64,000 nucleotides of DNA from contig NZ_AP024852.1 in assembly GCF_024346715.1 (NCBI RefSeq), positions 1,178,001 through 1,242,000 of the forward strand. Reading direction: 5' to 3'. This document shows positions 41,991-53,054 of the stretch, piece by piece; positions within the stretch are counted from its first letter, which is position 1; the number at the start of each line of letters is the position of its first letter. The position numbers were made by a program, and so were the translations under genes. The notes beneath the pieces were generated by a model, which was not told the origin of the DNA, did no database searches, and saw only the letters and a list, made by a program, of their open reading frames with translations. Source of the stretch: Photobacterium swingsii. Its GTDB lineage: Bacteria; Pseudomonadota; Gammaproteobacteria; Enterobacterales; Vibrionaceae.

Positions 41991-42914
41991 ATGTCTAAGT
42001 TCGCGATTGTATTCCCTGGTCAGGGTTCTCAAGCAGTTGGCATGTTAGCTGAACTTGCTGAAAAGTTTTCTGTTGTTACTGACACATTTGCCGAAGCATC
42101 GGAAGTGCTAGGCTACGACCTATGGGCACTGGTTCAAAACGGCCCAGCAGAAGATTTAAACCAAACGCACCGCACTCAGCCTGCATTGCTAGCAGCGTCT
42201 GTTGCGATTTGGCGTGTATGGCAACAAGAAGGTGGCGAACAACCGACTGTTGTTGCTGGTCACAGCCTAGGTGAATACTCTGCGCTTGTATGTGCTGGCG
42301 TAATCGATTTTAAAGATGCGGTTAAATTGGTTGAACTACGTGGTCAACTGATGCAAGAAGCGGTACCTGCCGGTGTCGGCGCAATGTCTGCAATCATCGG
42401 CCTAGATAACGATGCAATTGCGAAAGCGTGCGAAGAAGCAGCGCAAAGCCAAGTTGTATCGCCTGTAAACTTTAACTCGCCAGGCCAAGTGGTTATTGCG
42501 GGTAATAAAGAAGCCGTCGATCGTGCAAACGTACTGTGTAAAGAAGCGGGCGCGAAGCGTGCACTTCCACTACCAGTTTCTGTGCCATCGCACTGTGAAC
42601 TTATGAAACCTGCTGCTAACAAACTAGCGGTAGCACTAGAAAATATTGAATTTAAAGCACCTGCAATCCCAGTGATTAACAATGCAGATGTTGCAACTGA
42701 AACCGATCCTGCTGCTATTAAGCTTGCGCTTGTTAAGCAACTTTACGGCCCAGTACGTTGGACTGAATCTGTAGAGCGTATGGCTGAGGAAGGCATTGAA
42801 CAGTTGTTAGAAATGGGTCCAGGTAAAGTTCTTACTGGCCTGACAAAACGTATTAATCGCGCACTTGGTGGTTCTGCTGTAAATGATTCTGCTTCTTTTG
42901 AAGCAGCAAAATAA
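41991..42914 (+). CDS. fabD: Malonyl-CoA:ACP transacylase FabD
   Basis: Loads malonate onto ACP. It has 307 residues (E. coli 309). FPGQGSQAVGML at the start, nucleophile Ser92 in GHSLGEYSAL, Arg in LVELRGQLMQEA, His in VPSHCELM. Between fabH and fabG in the fab cluster. Confidence 0.97.
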   Translation: MSKFAIVFPGQGSQAVGMLAELAEKFSVVTDTFAEASEVLGYDLWALVQNGPAEDLNQTHRTQPALLAASVAIWRVWQQEGGEQPTVVAGHSLGEYSALVCAGVIDFKDAVKLVELRGQLMQEAVPAGVGAMSAIIGLDNDAIAKACEEAAQSQVVSPVNFNSPGQVVIAGNKEAVDRANVLCKEAGAKRALPLPVSVPSHCELMKPAANKLAVALENIEFKAPAIPVINNADVATETDPAAIKLALVKQLYGPVRWTESVERMAEEGIEQLLEMGPGKVLTGLTKRINRALGGSAVNDSASFEAAK

Positions 42915-42967
42915 CTGAATAGTTATTGCATTACCCACTAAGTAGTATTAGTTAAAGAGGAATAACA

Positions 42968-43702
42968 ATGAGCCTGGAAGGTAAAATTGCACTAGTAACT
43001 GGTGCAAGCCGTGGTATCGGTCGTGCGATCGCTGAAATTTTAGTCGAGCGTGGCGCGAAAGTAATCGGTACTGCAACATCTGAAAGTGGCGCAGAAGCAA
43101 TCAGCGCTTATTTAGGTGAAAACGGTAAAGGTCTGGCACTAAACGTTACATCGCCTGAGTCGATTGAAACGGTTCTTAAGCAAATTAAAGAAGAGTTCGG
43201 CGACGTTGACATCCTAGTTAATAACGCTGGTATCACACGTGATAACTTGCTAATGCGTATGAAAGATGACGAATGGCAAGACATCATGGATACTAATCTG
43301 ACTTCAATTTTCCGTCTGTCTAAAGCTGTATTGCGTGCAATGATGAAAAAGCGTCATGGCCGTGTTATTAGCATTGGCTCAGTCGTTGGTACTATGGGTA
43401 ATGCGGGTCAGACTAACTATGCAGCAGCAAAAGCGGGCCTGATCGGTTTTACTAAATCTATGGCACGTGAAGTGGCTTCTCGTGGTATTACAGTGAATGC
43501 TGTAGCACCTGGTTTTATCGAAACCGATATGACAAAAGCACTGAATGATGACCAACGTGCTGCTACACTAGCAAACGTACCTGCAGGTCGCCTAGGTGAT
43601 CCACGTGAAATCGCGGCAGCGGTTGCTTTTCTTGCATCAGAAGATGCGGGTTATGTAACTGGTGAAACGTTGCACGTAAATGGCGGCATGTACATGATTT
43701 AA
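42968..43702 (+). CDS. fabG: 3-oxoacyl-ACP reductase FabG
   Basis: NADPH-dependent short-chain dehydrogenase, first reduction in fatty-acid elongation. It has 244 residues (E. coli 244). Cofactor motif [13 protein letters not shown] (12-24), NNAGITRDN, Ser in ISIGSVVG, Tyr151 and Lys155 in [16 protein letters not shown] before the start. Confidence 0.98.
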   Translation: MSLEGKIALVTGASRGIGRAIAEILVERGAKVIGTATSESGAEAISAYLGENGKGLALNVTSPESIETVLKQIKEEFGDVDILVNNAGITRDNLLMRMKDDEWQDIMDTNLTSIFRLSKAVLRAMMKKRHGRVISIGSVVGTMGNAGQTNYAAAKAGLIGFTKSMAREVASRGITVNAVAPGFIETDMTKALNDDQRAATLANVPAGRLGDPREIAAAVAFLASEDAGYVTGETLHVNGGMYMI

Positions 43703-43859
43703 CCAAAAAAGTTGTAAAACTTGATGATGCAAGTCAAACTCATCGTATTTTCATGCAAAATCGTGGTTTGACCAGCACTGTGAGAGTTGCAACTTTTGTA
43801 GTAATGAATAAACTACAGCAAATCGCATTAGCGAATTCTTGTTTTAAGGAAATAGATTA

Positions 43860-44096
43860 ATGAGCAACATCGAAGAACGCGTAAAAAAAATCATCATCGA
43901 GCAACTAGGTGTAGACGAAGCAGAAGTTAAGAACGAAGCTTCTTTTGTTGATGATCTAGGTGCTGATTCACTAGATACAGTTGAACTAGTAATGGCTCTT
44001 GAAGAAGAATTCGATACAGAAATTCCTGACGAAGAAGCTGAAAAAATTACAACAGTTCAAGCTGCAATCGACTACGTTGTTGGCGCTTCTGAGTAA
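43860..44096 (+). CDS. acpP: Acyl carrier protein
   Basis: 78 residues, very acidic. The phosphopantetheine attachment is Ser37 (Ser36 without Met) in [22 protein letters not shown] precedes the start. The 157-bp gap after fabG suggests its own promoter as well. Confidence 0.98.
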   Translation: MSNIEERVKKIIIEQLGVDEAEVKNEASFVDDLGADSLDTVELVMALEEEFDTEIPDEEAEKITTVQAAIDYVVGASE

Positions 44097-44109
44097 TTAA
44101 GAACACCTC

Positions 44110-44140
44110 AAGGCGGTCACCATGACCGCCTTATTTCTTT
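44110..44140 (+). terminator. Terminator after acpP
   Basis: Perfect 10-bp AAGGCGGTCA/TGACCGCCTT with a CCA loop, then ATTTCTTTT. The T tract is interrupted, so read-through to fabF is likely. Confidence 0.75.
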
Positions 44141-44183
44141 TATGTATCCCTGTTTAAACCCTCAATTCCCGGAGAGATAGATC

Positions 44184-45422
44184 GTGTCAAAGCGTCGCGT
44201 TGTTGTTACTGGCATGGGAATGCTGTCGCCTGTAGGCAATACAGTTGATTCTTCATGGAAAGCACTGTTAGCTGGTACTAGTGGTATTAGCAATATTGAG
44301 CATTTCGATGCAAGTGCTTTTGCTACCCGTTTTGCGGGTATGGTGAAAGACTTCAATTGTGAAGAATACATGACTAAGAAAGATGCTCGTAAAATGGATT
44401 TGTTTATCCAATACGGCATTGCGGCTGGCGTTCAGGCTCTGAAAGACTCTGGTTTTGAAGTTACTGAAGAAAATGCACCGCGTTTCGGTGTAGCTATTGG
44501 TTCTGGCATTGGTGGTCTTGGTCTTATTGAAGCAAACCATCGTGCATACATGGAAAAAGGTCCGCGCAAAATTAGCCCGTTCTTTGTTCCATCTACAATT
44601 GTAAATATGATCGCTGGCCACATGTCTATCATGCATGGTCTACGTGGTCCGAACATTGCGATTTCTACTGCGTGTACAACAGGCCTTCATAACATTGGCC
44701 ATGCTGCACGTATGATCGCATACGGCGATGCAGATGCTATGCTAGCAGGTGGTGCAGAGAAAGCATCAACTGAACTAGGCATGGGCGGCTTTGCAGCTGC
44801 AAAAGCACTGTCTACTCGCAATGACGATCCACAAGCGGCTTCTCGCCCATGGGACAAAGACCGTGATGGTTTCGTTCTTGGTGATGGTGCAGGCATGATG
44901 GTACTGGAAGAGTACGAGCATGCAAAAGCGCGTGGTGCAAAAATTTACGCTGAACTTGTTGGCTTTGGTATGAGTGGTGATGCTTACCACATGACATCAC
45001 CAAGCACAGACGGTTCAGGTGGTGCATTAGCGATGGAAGCATGTATCCGTGATGCGGGTATCAATGCAGATAAAATCGGCTATATCAATGCACACGGTAC
45101 ATCAACACCTGCTGGTGACGTAGCTGAAACGCTAGGCATTAAACGCGCGATGGGCGCAGCAGTGAATGATGTATTGGTATCATCAACTAAATCAATGACT
45201 GGCCACCTTCTTGGTGCAGCTGGTTCTGTTGAAGCTATCATTTCTGTGATGGCACTGGTTGACCAAGCGGTACCACCAACAATTAACCTTGATAACCCAG
45301 ACGAAGGCTGTGATTTGGACTACGTTGCGGGTGAAGCGCGTCAAGTAAACCTAGAGTACTCGCTATGTAACTCATTTGGTTTTGGCGGCACAAACGGCTC
45401 ATTGCTGTTCAAGAAAATTTAA
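44184..45422 (+). CDS. fabF: 3-oxoacyl-ACP synthase II FabF
   Basis: Elongation condensing enzyme, important for thermal control of cis-vaccenate. It has 412 residues (E. coli 413). Catalytic Cys164 in [12 protein letters not shown], His in [11 protein letters not shown] and in [15 protein letters not shown]-terminal [15 protein letters not shown]. In deep-sea Photobacterium FabF is reported to matter for growth under pressure; whether that applies here depends on the strain. Confidence 0.97.
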   Translation: MSKRRVVVTGMGMLSPVGNTVDSSWKALLAGTSGISNIEHFDASAFATRFAGMVKDFNCEEYMTKKDARKMDLFIQYGIAAGVQALKDSGFEVTEENAPRFGVAIGSGIGGLGLIEANHRAYMEKGPRKISPFFVPSTIVNMIAGHMSIMHGLRGPNIAISTACTTGLHNIGHAARMIAYGDADAMLAGGAEKASTELGMGGFAAAKALSTRNDDPQAASRPWDKDRDGFVLGDGAGMMVLEEYEHAKARGAKIYAELVGFGMSGDAYHMTSPSTDGSGGALAMEACIRDAGINADKIGYINAHGTSTPAGDVAETLGIKRAMGAAVNDVLVSSTKSMTGHLLGAAGSVEAIISVMALVDQAVPPTINLDNPDEGCDLDYVAGEARQVNLEYSLCNSFGFGGTNGSLLFKKI

Positions 45423-45443
45423 TTGTAACCTGTTATCATAAAG

Positions 45444-45475
45444 CGGCCCGGTATTCTTACCGGGCCGTTTTTTTT
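45444..45475 (+). terminator. Intrinsic terminator of fabF
   Basis: Perfect 10-bp CGGCCCGGTA/TACCGGGCCG with a TTCT loop, then eight T. Confidence 0.95.
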
Positions 45476-45501
45476 GCGTAATAGTTAGCGAGCAAGTGGA
45501 T

Positions 45502-46311
45502 ATGACCCGCATAAATGGTGCCGATGCTGAGTATATAGCTGTGACTGACCGTGCGATGCAATACGGTGACGGCTGTTTTTCAACCATTCTTATTGAGGGT
45601 GGTAAGCCTAAACTTTGGCCTCTGCATCAAGCTCGGTTTGTGAAAACACTCGCAGCTTTATCTATTCCTGAACCTGATTGGGTGATGGTGCTGCAACAAA
45701 TAGCGACCCTTGCGGCCGAGGTTGCAGAAAAAGGTGTGGTGAAAGTTTTAATCAGCCGTGGTAGTGGCGGGCGAGGTTATAGCCCGACAGGTTGCCAGTC
45801 ACCGAGCGTGGTTATTTCACAATCGGCATTCCCAAACCATTATTATAAGTGGCAACAAGATGGTATTCAGCTTGGTGTTTGCGATCAAGTACTAGGGCTT
45901 TCACCTATGCTTGCTGGCTTTAAGCACCTTAATCGCTTAGAACAAGTTCTACTTAAACAAGAGATAGAATCTCGCCAGTGGCTAGACGCTGTGGTGTGTG
46001 ATGTATTGGGGCACGTCGTGGAAACGTCTGCATCGAATATCTTTTGGCGCAAAGGTAATACGTTATATACCCCAGACCTGTCAATGGCAGGGGTTTGTGG
46101 GGTAATGCGCGAGCATGTTATCGGACTAATCGAAGAGACACCTTATTGTCTGCAGATTGTAAAATCATCACCAGATGCATTGCTTTGCGCAGATGAAGTC
46201 TTTATTACTAATGCCTTAATGGCGTTAGTGCCTATTAATAAAATCAATGAACATTCTTTTACTGAGCGCGTTGCGCTTGATGAGTTGAACAAGAGGTTGT
46301 ATTCGTGTTGA
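45502..46311 (+). CDS. pabC: Aminodeoxychorismate lyase PabC
   Basis: PLP enzyme forming p-aminobenzoate for folate. It has 269 residues from ATG 45502 (E. coli 269). The start aligns as MTRINGADAEYIAVTDRAMQYGDGCFST; a GTG two codons earlier is also possible. Fold-type IV aminotransferase marks: LISRGSGGRGYSPTG and FKHLNRLEQVLLKQEIE with the PLP Lys, then ETSASNIFWRKG. It overlaps mltG by 7 nt. Confidence 0.93.
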   Translation: MTRINGADAEYIAVTDRAMQYGDGCFSTILIEGGKPKLWPLHQARFVKTLAALSIPEPDWVMVLQQIATLAAEVAEKGVVKVLISRGSGGRGYSPTGCQSPSVVISQSAFPNHYYKWQQDGIQLGVCDQVLGLSPMLAGFKHLNRLEQVLLKQEIESRQWLDAVVCDVLGHVVETSASNIFWRKGNTLYTPDLSMAGVCGVMREHVIGLIEETPYCLQIVKSSPDALLCADEVFITNALMALVPINKINEHSFTERVALDELNKRLYSC

Positions 46312-47315
46312 AGAAGTTATTGTTAGTTATCCTAGTATTAGCGGTAGCTGGCGCAGGGGCTATTGGTTGGTCGTATCAGCAAGTTGTGGCGTCTTTGTCG
46401 CAGCCAGTAATAAACACGGAAGCGAAGCTATTCACTGTTACTCCAGGTTCTAGTTTTCGAGGTGTCTTGAATCAACTTGACCGTGCTCAAATTATTAAGC
46501 AAACGCGCTGGACTCGCTGGGTGGTTAAATTAGAACCAACGTTGGCACAAGTAAAAGTGGGTACTTACCAAATTCCCACTGATCTGACCTTGCATGGTGT
46601 ATTAGCACTGCTAACAAGTGGAAAAGAGCATCAGTTTGCAATCACTTTGGTTGAAGGTGATCGCTTCTCTGATTGGCTCGCTCAGCTCAGCCAAGCACCG
46701 CATATCAAACATGCGACGGAAGGCATGAGTGAGGCGGACATTGCAGAGAAGATTGGCGCAACCACGGACAAGCTAGAAGGCTACTTGTTGCCTGAAACCT
46801 ACCATTACACTGCAGGTACCAGCGATATTGAAGTATTGCGTCGCTCTTATAAAGCGATGGAGCGTTTATTAGGTGCAGCGTGGCAAGCACGAGATCAGGC
46901 CATCCCCCTTAAAAATCCTTACGAAGCACTGATCATGGCCTCTATTATCGAGAAAGAAACCGCCGTCGATAGTGAGCGTACATTAGTGTCATCGGTCTTT
47001 ATGAATCGTTTAAACAAAGGCATGCGTTTACAAACGGACCCAACGGTTATTTACGGCATGGGGGAGAACTATAAAGGCAATATTCGTAAAAAAGATCTAC
47101 GAACGCCAACACCGTATAACACTTATACTATTTTTGGTTTACCACCAACGCCTATTGCAATGCCGAGTAAGGCCTCTGTATTGGCTGCAATGAAGCCAGA
47201 AAGCAGTGGTTACTATTATTTTGTTGCGGATGGTAATGGCGGTCATAAGTTTTCTAAGTCACTCCGTGAACACAATCGCGCAGTACGCGCCTATTTAAAA
47301 ACATTAAGAAAGTAA
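46305..47315 (+). CDS. mltG: Endolytic peptidoglycan transglycosylase MltG
   Basis: Inner-membrane enzyme that cleaves nascent glycan strands and sets strand length. It has 336 residues (E. coli YceG 340). N-terminal anchor [21 protein letters not shown], LysM-like region ([16 protein letters not shown]), then the YceG domain with [11 protein letters not shown], the catalytic Glu in [26 protein letters not shown], and [15 protein letters not shown] start with AGAGG upstream. Confidence 0.95.
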   Translation: MLKKLLLVILVLAVAGAGAIGWSYQQVVASLSQPVINTEAKLFTVTPGSSFRGVLNQLDRAQIIKQTRWTRWVVKLEPTLAQVKVGTYQIPTDLTLHGVLALLTSGKEHQFAITLVEGDRFSDWLAQLSQAPHIKHATEGMSEADIAEKIGATTDKLEGYLLPETYHYTAGTSDIEVLRRSYKAMERLLGAAWQARDQAIPLKNPYEALIMASIIEKETAVDSERTLVSSVFMNRLNKGMRLQTDPTVIYGMGENYKGNIRKKDLRTPTPYNTYTIFGLPPTPIAMPSKASVLAAMKPESSGYYYFVADGNGGHKFSKSLREHNRAVRAYLKTLRK

Positions 47316-47944
47316 TGAACGGTAAATTTATTGTAATTGAAGGCCTTGAAGGGGCAGGTAAAAGCACTGCAATTAATCAAGTTGTGGCGACATTGGCTGC
47401 AAAAGGGATCCATGATCCCCAGTCTACCCGCGAACCTGGTGGCACGCCGCTGGCGGAGCAAATGCGCACCTTGGTTAAAGAAGGTCATCCAGATGAGCCT
47501 TTAACGGATATGGCCGAACTACTCTTGCTATATGCGGCACGTATTCAATTAGTCGATAACGTGATTAAGCCTGCACTTACAGCTGGTCGCTGGGTGGTTG
47601 GCGATCGCCATGACATGTCGTCGCAGGCATACCAGGGTGGTGGCCGTGGTTTTGATAAGGCCTTGATGGAAAATTTGCGTGATACTGTTTTGGGAGATTT
47701 TCGTCCTGACTTTACGATTTATATGGATATCGACCCTGTATTAGGGCTTGAACGCGCGCGAGGTCGCGGTGAGCTTGATCGTATTGAACAAATGAACATT
47801 GATTTCTTCCATCGCGCCCGTGCTCGTTTTCTTGAATTGGCAGAAAATGACGACAGTATTGTGATTATCGATGCTAGCCAAACACTAGAAGCTGTAACCG
47901 CAGATATTACTTCAGCGCTAACCCAGTGGTTGGAGACACAGTAG
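47315..47944 (+). CDS. tmk: Thymidylate kinase
   Basis: dTMP to dTDP. It has 209 residues (E. coli 213). P-loop [13 protein letters not shown] (8-20), [13 protein letters not shown] (DRX/EPGG substrate loop), [17 protein letters not shown], and [22 protein letters not shown]. Start codon shares one base with the mltG stop (TAATG), so translation is coupled. Confidence 0.97.
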   Translation: MNGKFIVIEGLEGAGKSTAINQVVATLAAKGIHDPQSTREPGGTPLAEQMRTLVKEGHPDEPLTDMAELLLLYAARIQLVDNVIKPALTAGRWVVGDRHDMSSQAYQGGGRGFDKALMENLRDTVLGDFRPDFTIYMDIDPVLGLERARGRGELDRIEQMNIDFFHRARARFLELAENDDSIVIIDASQTLEAVTADITSALTQWLETQ

Positions 47945-48910
47945 ATGTTATACCCGTGGCAAGAAACGCTATGGCAGCAGTGGCAGCTGTTAATAGGGCA
48001 AGGTCGCTTGCATCATGCGATCTTGCTGACAGCGGCAAAGGGCAGTGGACGTGGCGCTTTAGCCCAACACCTCGCGCAGACAGTCTTGTGCTTGAATGGT
48101 GGCAATGAGCCTTGTGGTTTATGCCATGCTTGCCAGTTATTTGAGGCAAAAACGCACCCAGACTTTCATTGGATTAAGCCAGAGCAAGAAGGTAAGCAGA
48201 TCAGTGTTGAGGCGGTGCGTAAGTGTAATCGCTTGGCTATTGAAACCTCGCAGCTTGGCGGAAAGCGCGTTATCTTTATTGAGTCAGCCGATGCTTTAGG
48301 TGAGGCAGGGGCAAATGCAATTCTAAAAACATTGGAAGAGCCGCCTCAAAACTGTCAGTTTATTCTGACGGCGCAATCACTCGACAGCCTCTTGCCGACT
48401 ATCGTGAGCCGCTGTAATAAGTGGCGCTTAAGTGTGCCAGATGAAGCTCAAACAAAGCGTTGGGTTGAACAACAACTGATGCAATCGATTAAGGCAGAAT
48501 CAGTGCGCCTTAACTGTGGGGCACCATTAGCGACGCTCACGTTTGTAGATCAAGGGCAGGATATACGCCACGGTAAATTGGTTGAGGCCTTTGCCGCTTT
48601 TTTACAGCCTCCACATGTTGGTTTATATGATGTGGCTGGTTTGTGTGCCAGTGAGGGCGCCATCAGTTTGCAATGGTTAAGTTTTTTCTTGCTTGATTGC
48701 ATTAAGTTCCAGCAAGGTGCCGCGGGTTACTTAGTCCACCAAGAATCCGCCACTTGGGTAGAACAAGTCGCGCGAGCCGTGCCAATTGCTGTGCTGATTC
48801 GTCAAGCTAGACAGATCAACCAACTCCATCAACAATTACAAAAACACACAGGGCTTAATAGTGAGTTATTGATTGTTGAATGGTTAAGTACATTTTTGAA
48901 AGAAGAATAA
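47945..48910 (+). CDS. holB: DNA polymerase III delta' subunit HolB
   Basis: Stator of the clamp loader. It has 321 residues (E. coli 334). As expected for delta' it lacks a working P-loop (GSGRGALA). Zinc-module cysteines CGLCHACQLF (about 57-66), the SRC motif of the arginine finger in LPTIVSRCNKW, and LKTLEEPPQNCQFIL. It starts immediately after the tmk stop. Confidence 0.95.
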   Translation: MLYPWQETLWQQWQLLIGQGRLHHAILLTAAKGSGRGALAQHLAQTVLCLNGGNEPCGLCHACQLFEAKTHPDFHWIKPEQEGKQISVEAVRKCNRLAIETSQLGGKRVIFIESADALGEAGANAILKTLEEPPQNCQFILTAQSLDSLLPTIVSRCNKWRLSVPDEAQTKRWVEQQLMQSIKAESVRLNCGAPLATLTFVDQGQDIRHGKLVEAFAAFLQPPHVGLYDVAGLCASEGAISLQWLSFFLLDCIKFQQGAAGYLVHQESATWVEQVARAVPIAVLIRQARQINQLHQQLQKHTGLNSELLIVEWLSTFLKEE

Positions 48911-48926
48911 GACAGAGGAATATAAC

Positions 48927-49706
48927 GTGTTAGTGGATTCACATTGTCACCTTGACAAACTTGACTACGAAAAACTGCATACAGGGATTGATGATGTGTT
49001 GGCAAAAGCGAAGGCACGTGGGGTTGAATACTTCCTGTCTGTAGGGGTCACGCTACGTAGTTTCCCGACCATGATGGAAATGATTGAACCGCATAAGAAT
49101 GTGTTTGCCTCTTGTGGTGTTCACCCTCTAGATATTGATTCAGGCTTAGATTATGAACAGTTTAAAGCCTATGCTCAGCATGAGCGTGTTGTTGCCATTG
49201 GTGAGACAGGGCTTGATTACCATTATCAGCCTGAGACAGCGCAAGCGCAGCAAGACATTTTCCGTCAACATGTCCGTGTTGCTGTTGAGTTGAATAAGCC
49301 GCTTATTATTCATACCCGAATGGCACGTGAAGATACCATGCGTATCTTACGTGAAGAGGGAGCAGAGAAGTGTGGTGGTGTCTTACATTGTTTTACTGAA
49401 AGCCTAGAAATGGCCCAAGAAGCAATTGAACTTGGTTTCTATATTTCCATCTCAGGTATTGTGACCTTCAATAAGGCGAGCGAGCTTAAAAATGTTGTGA
49501 GTAATCTACCGCTTGAACGATTACTTGTTGAAACAGACTCACCTTACCTTGCCCCGATCCCATATCGAGGAAAGGAAAATCAACCCGCTTATGTGAAAGA
49601 AGTTGCTGATTATATCGGCTTGCTGAAAGGCGTATCCGGTGAAGAGGTAGCTAAAGTGACCACTGAAAACTTCTTCAAACTTTTTTCGCGTGCTAAAAAT
49701 AACTAA
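48927..49706 (+). CDS. ycfH: TatD-family metal-dependent hydrolase YcfH
   Basis: TIM-barrel hydrolase or nuclease of the TatD family. It has 259 residues (E. coli YcfH 265). Metal ligands in VDSHCHLD, Glu in IGETGLDYHY, His in IIHTRMA and LHCFTE, Asp in VETDSPYLAP. GTG start with GAGGAA upstream. Follows holB by 16 bp as in E. coli. Confidence 0.95.
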   Translation: MLVDSHCHLDKLDYEKLHTGIDDVLAKAKARGVEYFLSVGVTLRSFPTMMEMIEPHKNVFASCGVHPLDIDSGLDYEQFKAYAQHERVVAIGETGLDYHYQPETAQAQQDIFRQHVRVAVELNKPLIIHTRMAREDTMRILREEGAEKCGGVLHCFTESLEMAQEAIELGFYISISGIVTFNKASELKNVVSNLPLERLLVETDSPYLAPIPYRGKENQPAYVKEVADYIGLLKGVSGEEVAKVTTENFFKLFSRAKNN

Positions 49707-49759
49707 CTGATATCAGAGGGGGTTATGTCCCTCTGGTTGTAATGTTTACTTGTTTTGTT

Positions 49760-49799
49760 GATAATTCGCCAGTGGTATACCTATAACTGGCGAATTATC
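49760..49799. repeat. Perfect 14-bp stem-loop between ycfH and ptsG
   Basis: GATAATTCGCCAGT and ACTGGCGAATTATC flank a 12-nt loop that itself contains GGTATACC. No T run on either strand, so not a classic terminator. A smaller CAGAGGG/CCCTCTG hairpin (49714-49735) just past ycfH may be that gene's terminator. The remaining gap to ptsG is A+T-rich. Confidence 0.65.
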
Positions 49800-49977
49800 G
49801 GACAAATTAGCCAAATAGCCTCGAAATGTAGTTTTGTTACGTAAAATAACAAGCGTTACAAGATTGAAAACTGCATAAAAATTCCCATTACCTTCTTTTA
49901 TTTGCTCTTAAATTTATATTTATCAGTACCTTACCTTGATGTGTGGTCTTTCGTTTTTGTGTTTAAGCGCAAAATAC

Positions 49978-49999
49978 AACTGTGATCTATATAATGTTT
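49978..49999 (+). promoter_or_regulatory. CRP-like site overlapping a TATAAT box, ptsG promoter region
   Basis: AACTGTGATCTATATAATGTTT matches the CRP consensus AAATGTGATCTAGATCACATTT at 17 of 22 positions, with a perfect left half-site. It overlaps TATAAT at 49990-49995. No good -35 is visible. About 175 bp upstream of ptsG. Candidate only. Confidence 0.45.
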
Positions 50000-50088
50000 T
50001 GAAATTATATTTCACGCTCTGTTGGTATTTATGATTGTCATCAAGTTATATTTGCAGCCGCATTTTATACTGATGCCGAAATATATAA

Positions 50089-51603
<1,515 letters not shown>

Positions 51604-51629
51604 TACGAATTAACCAGACATAAATATCT

Positions 51630-51654
51630 AGGGAAGCTTCGGCTTCCCTTTTTT
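51630..51654 (+). terminator. Intrinsic terminator of ptsG
   Basis: Perfect AGGGAAGC/GCTTCCCT with a TTCG loop, then TTTTTT. Confidence 0.93.
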
Positions 51655-51787
51655 GTGCCTCTGGTTTGGTGACACATGTGTTACTAAGTTTAAACCACGT
51701 GCTGTCTTGTATTGTATTGATGTAAAGAGTGAAAGCTTGAGCTAGAGAGGGATTAGTTAGGACGATTGCGTTTGTGGTAGGTAGGGC

Positions 51788-51919
51788 GTGAAGCGATTCA
51801 CCTTGTCCAAAGCCAAAGCCAAAGCCAAAGCCAAAGCCAAAGCCAAAGCCAAAGCCAAAGCCAAAGCCAAAGCCAAAGCCAAAGCCAAAGCCAAAGCCAA
51901 GGCTACAGAGAGGGATTAA
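51788..51919 (+). CDS. Candidate small Lys-Ala repeat ORF across the hexamer repeat
   Basis: A GTG-started frame of 43 codons reads MKRFTLS, then fifteen Lys-Ala dipeptides, then KATERD and TAA. It is too short for routine gene finders. AGG-rich sequence (TAGGTAGGG) lies just upstream but is not an ideal ribosome binding site. If made, the product would be a highly basic alternating (KA)n peptide like histone H1-type tails. It may equally be a non-coding repeat that happens to be open. Not recognised. Confidence 0.25.
   Translation: MKRFTLSKAKAKAKAKAKAKAKAKAKAKAKAKAKAKAKATERD
51807..51902. repeat. Tandem hexanucleotide repeat (CCAAAG)n
   Basis: Fifteen perfect CCAAAG units (51807-51896) followed by a degenerate sixteenth (CCAAGG). 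The unit length keeps frame, so copy changes would not disrupt a reading frame. A direct repeat AGAGAGGGATTA flanks the array (51744-51755 and 51907-51918). It lies between the ptsG terminator and lysO. Confidence 0.98.
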
Positions 51920-51982
51920 GGGGTAATTAAGTAAGGGCAGATAACAGCGACATGCTTTATCGCTGTTATCGGAATAAAGCGA

Positions 51983-52882
51983 TTAAAGAGAGAGGAAAAA
52001 CAACATTAAAAAAGGGACCAGTAAACTTAAGATGAAGCCGCTGACAATCGCGATAGGTACGCAACGGATTCCGCCACAGTTTTGGATAACAGGTAGCGTA
52101 AAATCCATGGCCGTTGCACCTGCGTAGCCAATGGCTGTACTTGGATAGCGGCGAATCATTAAAGGTATTAGCGTGAGTGCCACCAATTCACGCAGTAGCT
52201 CATTTAGGAAGGCTGCGCCGCCATAAACAGGCCCAAGGCCATCACCCATTAAAATCCCTGCTAGAGAGTACCAGCCGAATCCAGAGGCCATAGCTAAGCC
52301 ATTCTTGACTGGTATGCCAAGAATGAGCGCAGCGATCATGCCTCCCAGTAGAGAAGTTACAATAATAACGGCGGCGATAAGCATACCATTCTTGTTTAAT
52401 AATATTTGCCTTAGCGTCATACCACTGTTTCGCAGTTGAATACCGATCAAAAATAGCAGGAGCAGTAGAATGATTTCGCTTGCGGTATCGACCCATGAAA
52501 GATCCATACCTAGCATTAATCCAATAATGAGGCCGCCTGCAACCACCAAGATTAATCGTACTGATTCCATCATCATATCTTTGAACGGTAGTTTCTTGTG
52601 CTGTAACTCCGTTGCAATAGGGAGCAATTTATCAATAAAAGGGAGCGCAATGAGATTACAGGCACTTATCGCAATGAAGAAAGTGGTGGTATAAAGCAAG
52701 ATGTGGTGGAGGTTCTGACTTAAATTATCTAAGCCTGCAAGGCTTAACCCCATTAACCCTAGAATAACGAGCACAAGCCGACTGGTTTGCTTATTGATGA
52801 ATTCCAACAGTGTTCCGTTACTGATAGGAATTAAATACCCCACTATAAGGGGTAAGAAAATATAGAACATCCCTGAAAACAT
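51983..52882 (-). CDS. lysO: Lysine exporter LysO
   Basis: Inner-membrane exporter of lysine (and its toxic analogue) known in E. coli as LysO/YbjE. It has 299 residues from ATG 52882 (E. coli 299), preceded by AAGGAA. Eight or so hydrophobic segments. Family stretches: FLPLIVGYLIPI, LLLFLIGIQLRNSGMTLRQILLN, LAMASGFGWYSLAGIL, AAFLNELLRELVALTLIPLMIRR, ATAMDFTLPVIQNCGG. An upstream in-frame start (52915) is unlikely. Confidence 0.93.
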   Translation of the reverse strand: MFSGMFYIFLPLIVGYLIPISNGTLLEFINKQTSRLVLVILGLMGLSLAGLDNLSQNLHHILLYTTTFFIAISACNLIALPFIDKLLPIATELQHKKLPFKDMMMESVRLILVVAGGLIIGLMLGMDLSWVDTASEIILLLLLFLIGIQLRNSGMTLRQILLNKNGMLIAAVIIVTSLLGGMIAALILGIPVKNGLAMASGFGWYSLAGILMGDGLGPVYGGAAFLNELLRELVALTLIPLMIRRYPSTAIGYAGATAMDFTLPVIQNCGGIRCVPIAIVSGFILSLLVPFLMLFFLSL

Positions 52883-52940
52883 ACGGTTCCTTGCGTGTAG
52901 ATTGAAAGTTAACAAGCTGTATGTATAGGCACCATAAATG

Positions 52941-52963
52941 AAGCTTATTATGACAATAAGCTT
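52941..52963 (-). other. Hairpin between the HDOD gene and lysO
   Basis: Perfect 9-bp AAGCTTATT/AATAAGCTT with a 5-nt loop, 59 bases upstream of lysO. No T run. It could be a weak end of the upstream HDOD transcript or a lysO leader structure. It does not look like the large lysine riboswitch. Confidence 0.35.
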
Positions 52964-53054
52964 GCATTAGTTGGAAGCATAACAAGAAGCTGCTGATTTT
53001 CGTAGATTATCAACAGCGTCTAAATAGGGCAATCTAAGATGTGATTATGAAAGG

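Noticed and set aside
44110-44140. Complete transcription stop between acpP and fabF
   Set aside because: The hairpin is good but its T tract is broken by A and C; partial read-through to fabF seems more likely.
51807-51902. CRISPR array
   Set aside because: The unit is a 6-bp head-to-tail repeat with no spacers and no cas genes nearby.
52883-53054. Lysine riboswitch before lysO
   Set aside because: Too short for the roughly 170-nt L-box in addition to a promoter, and no matching core seen.
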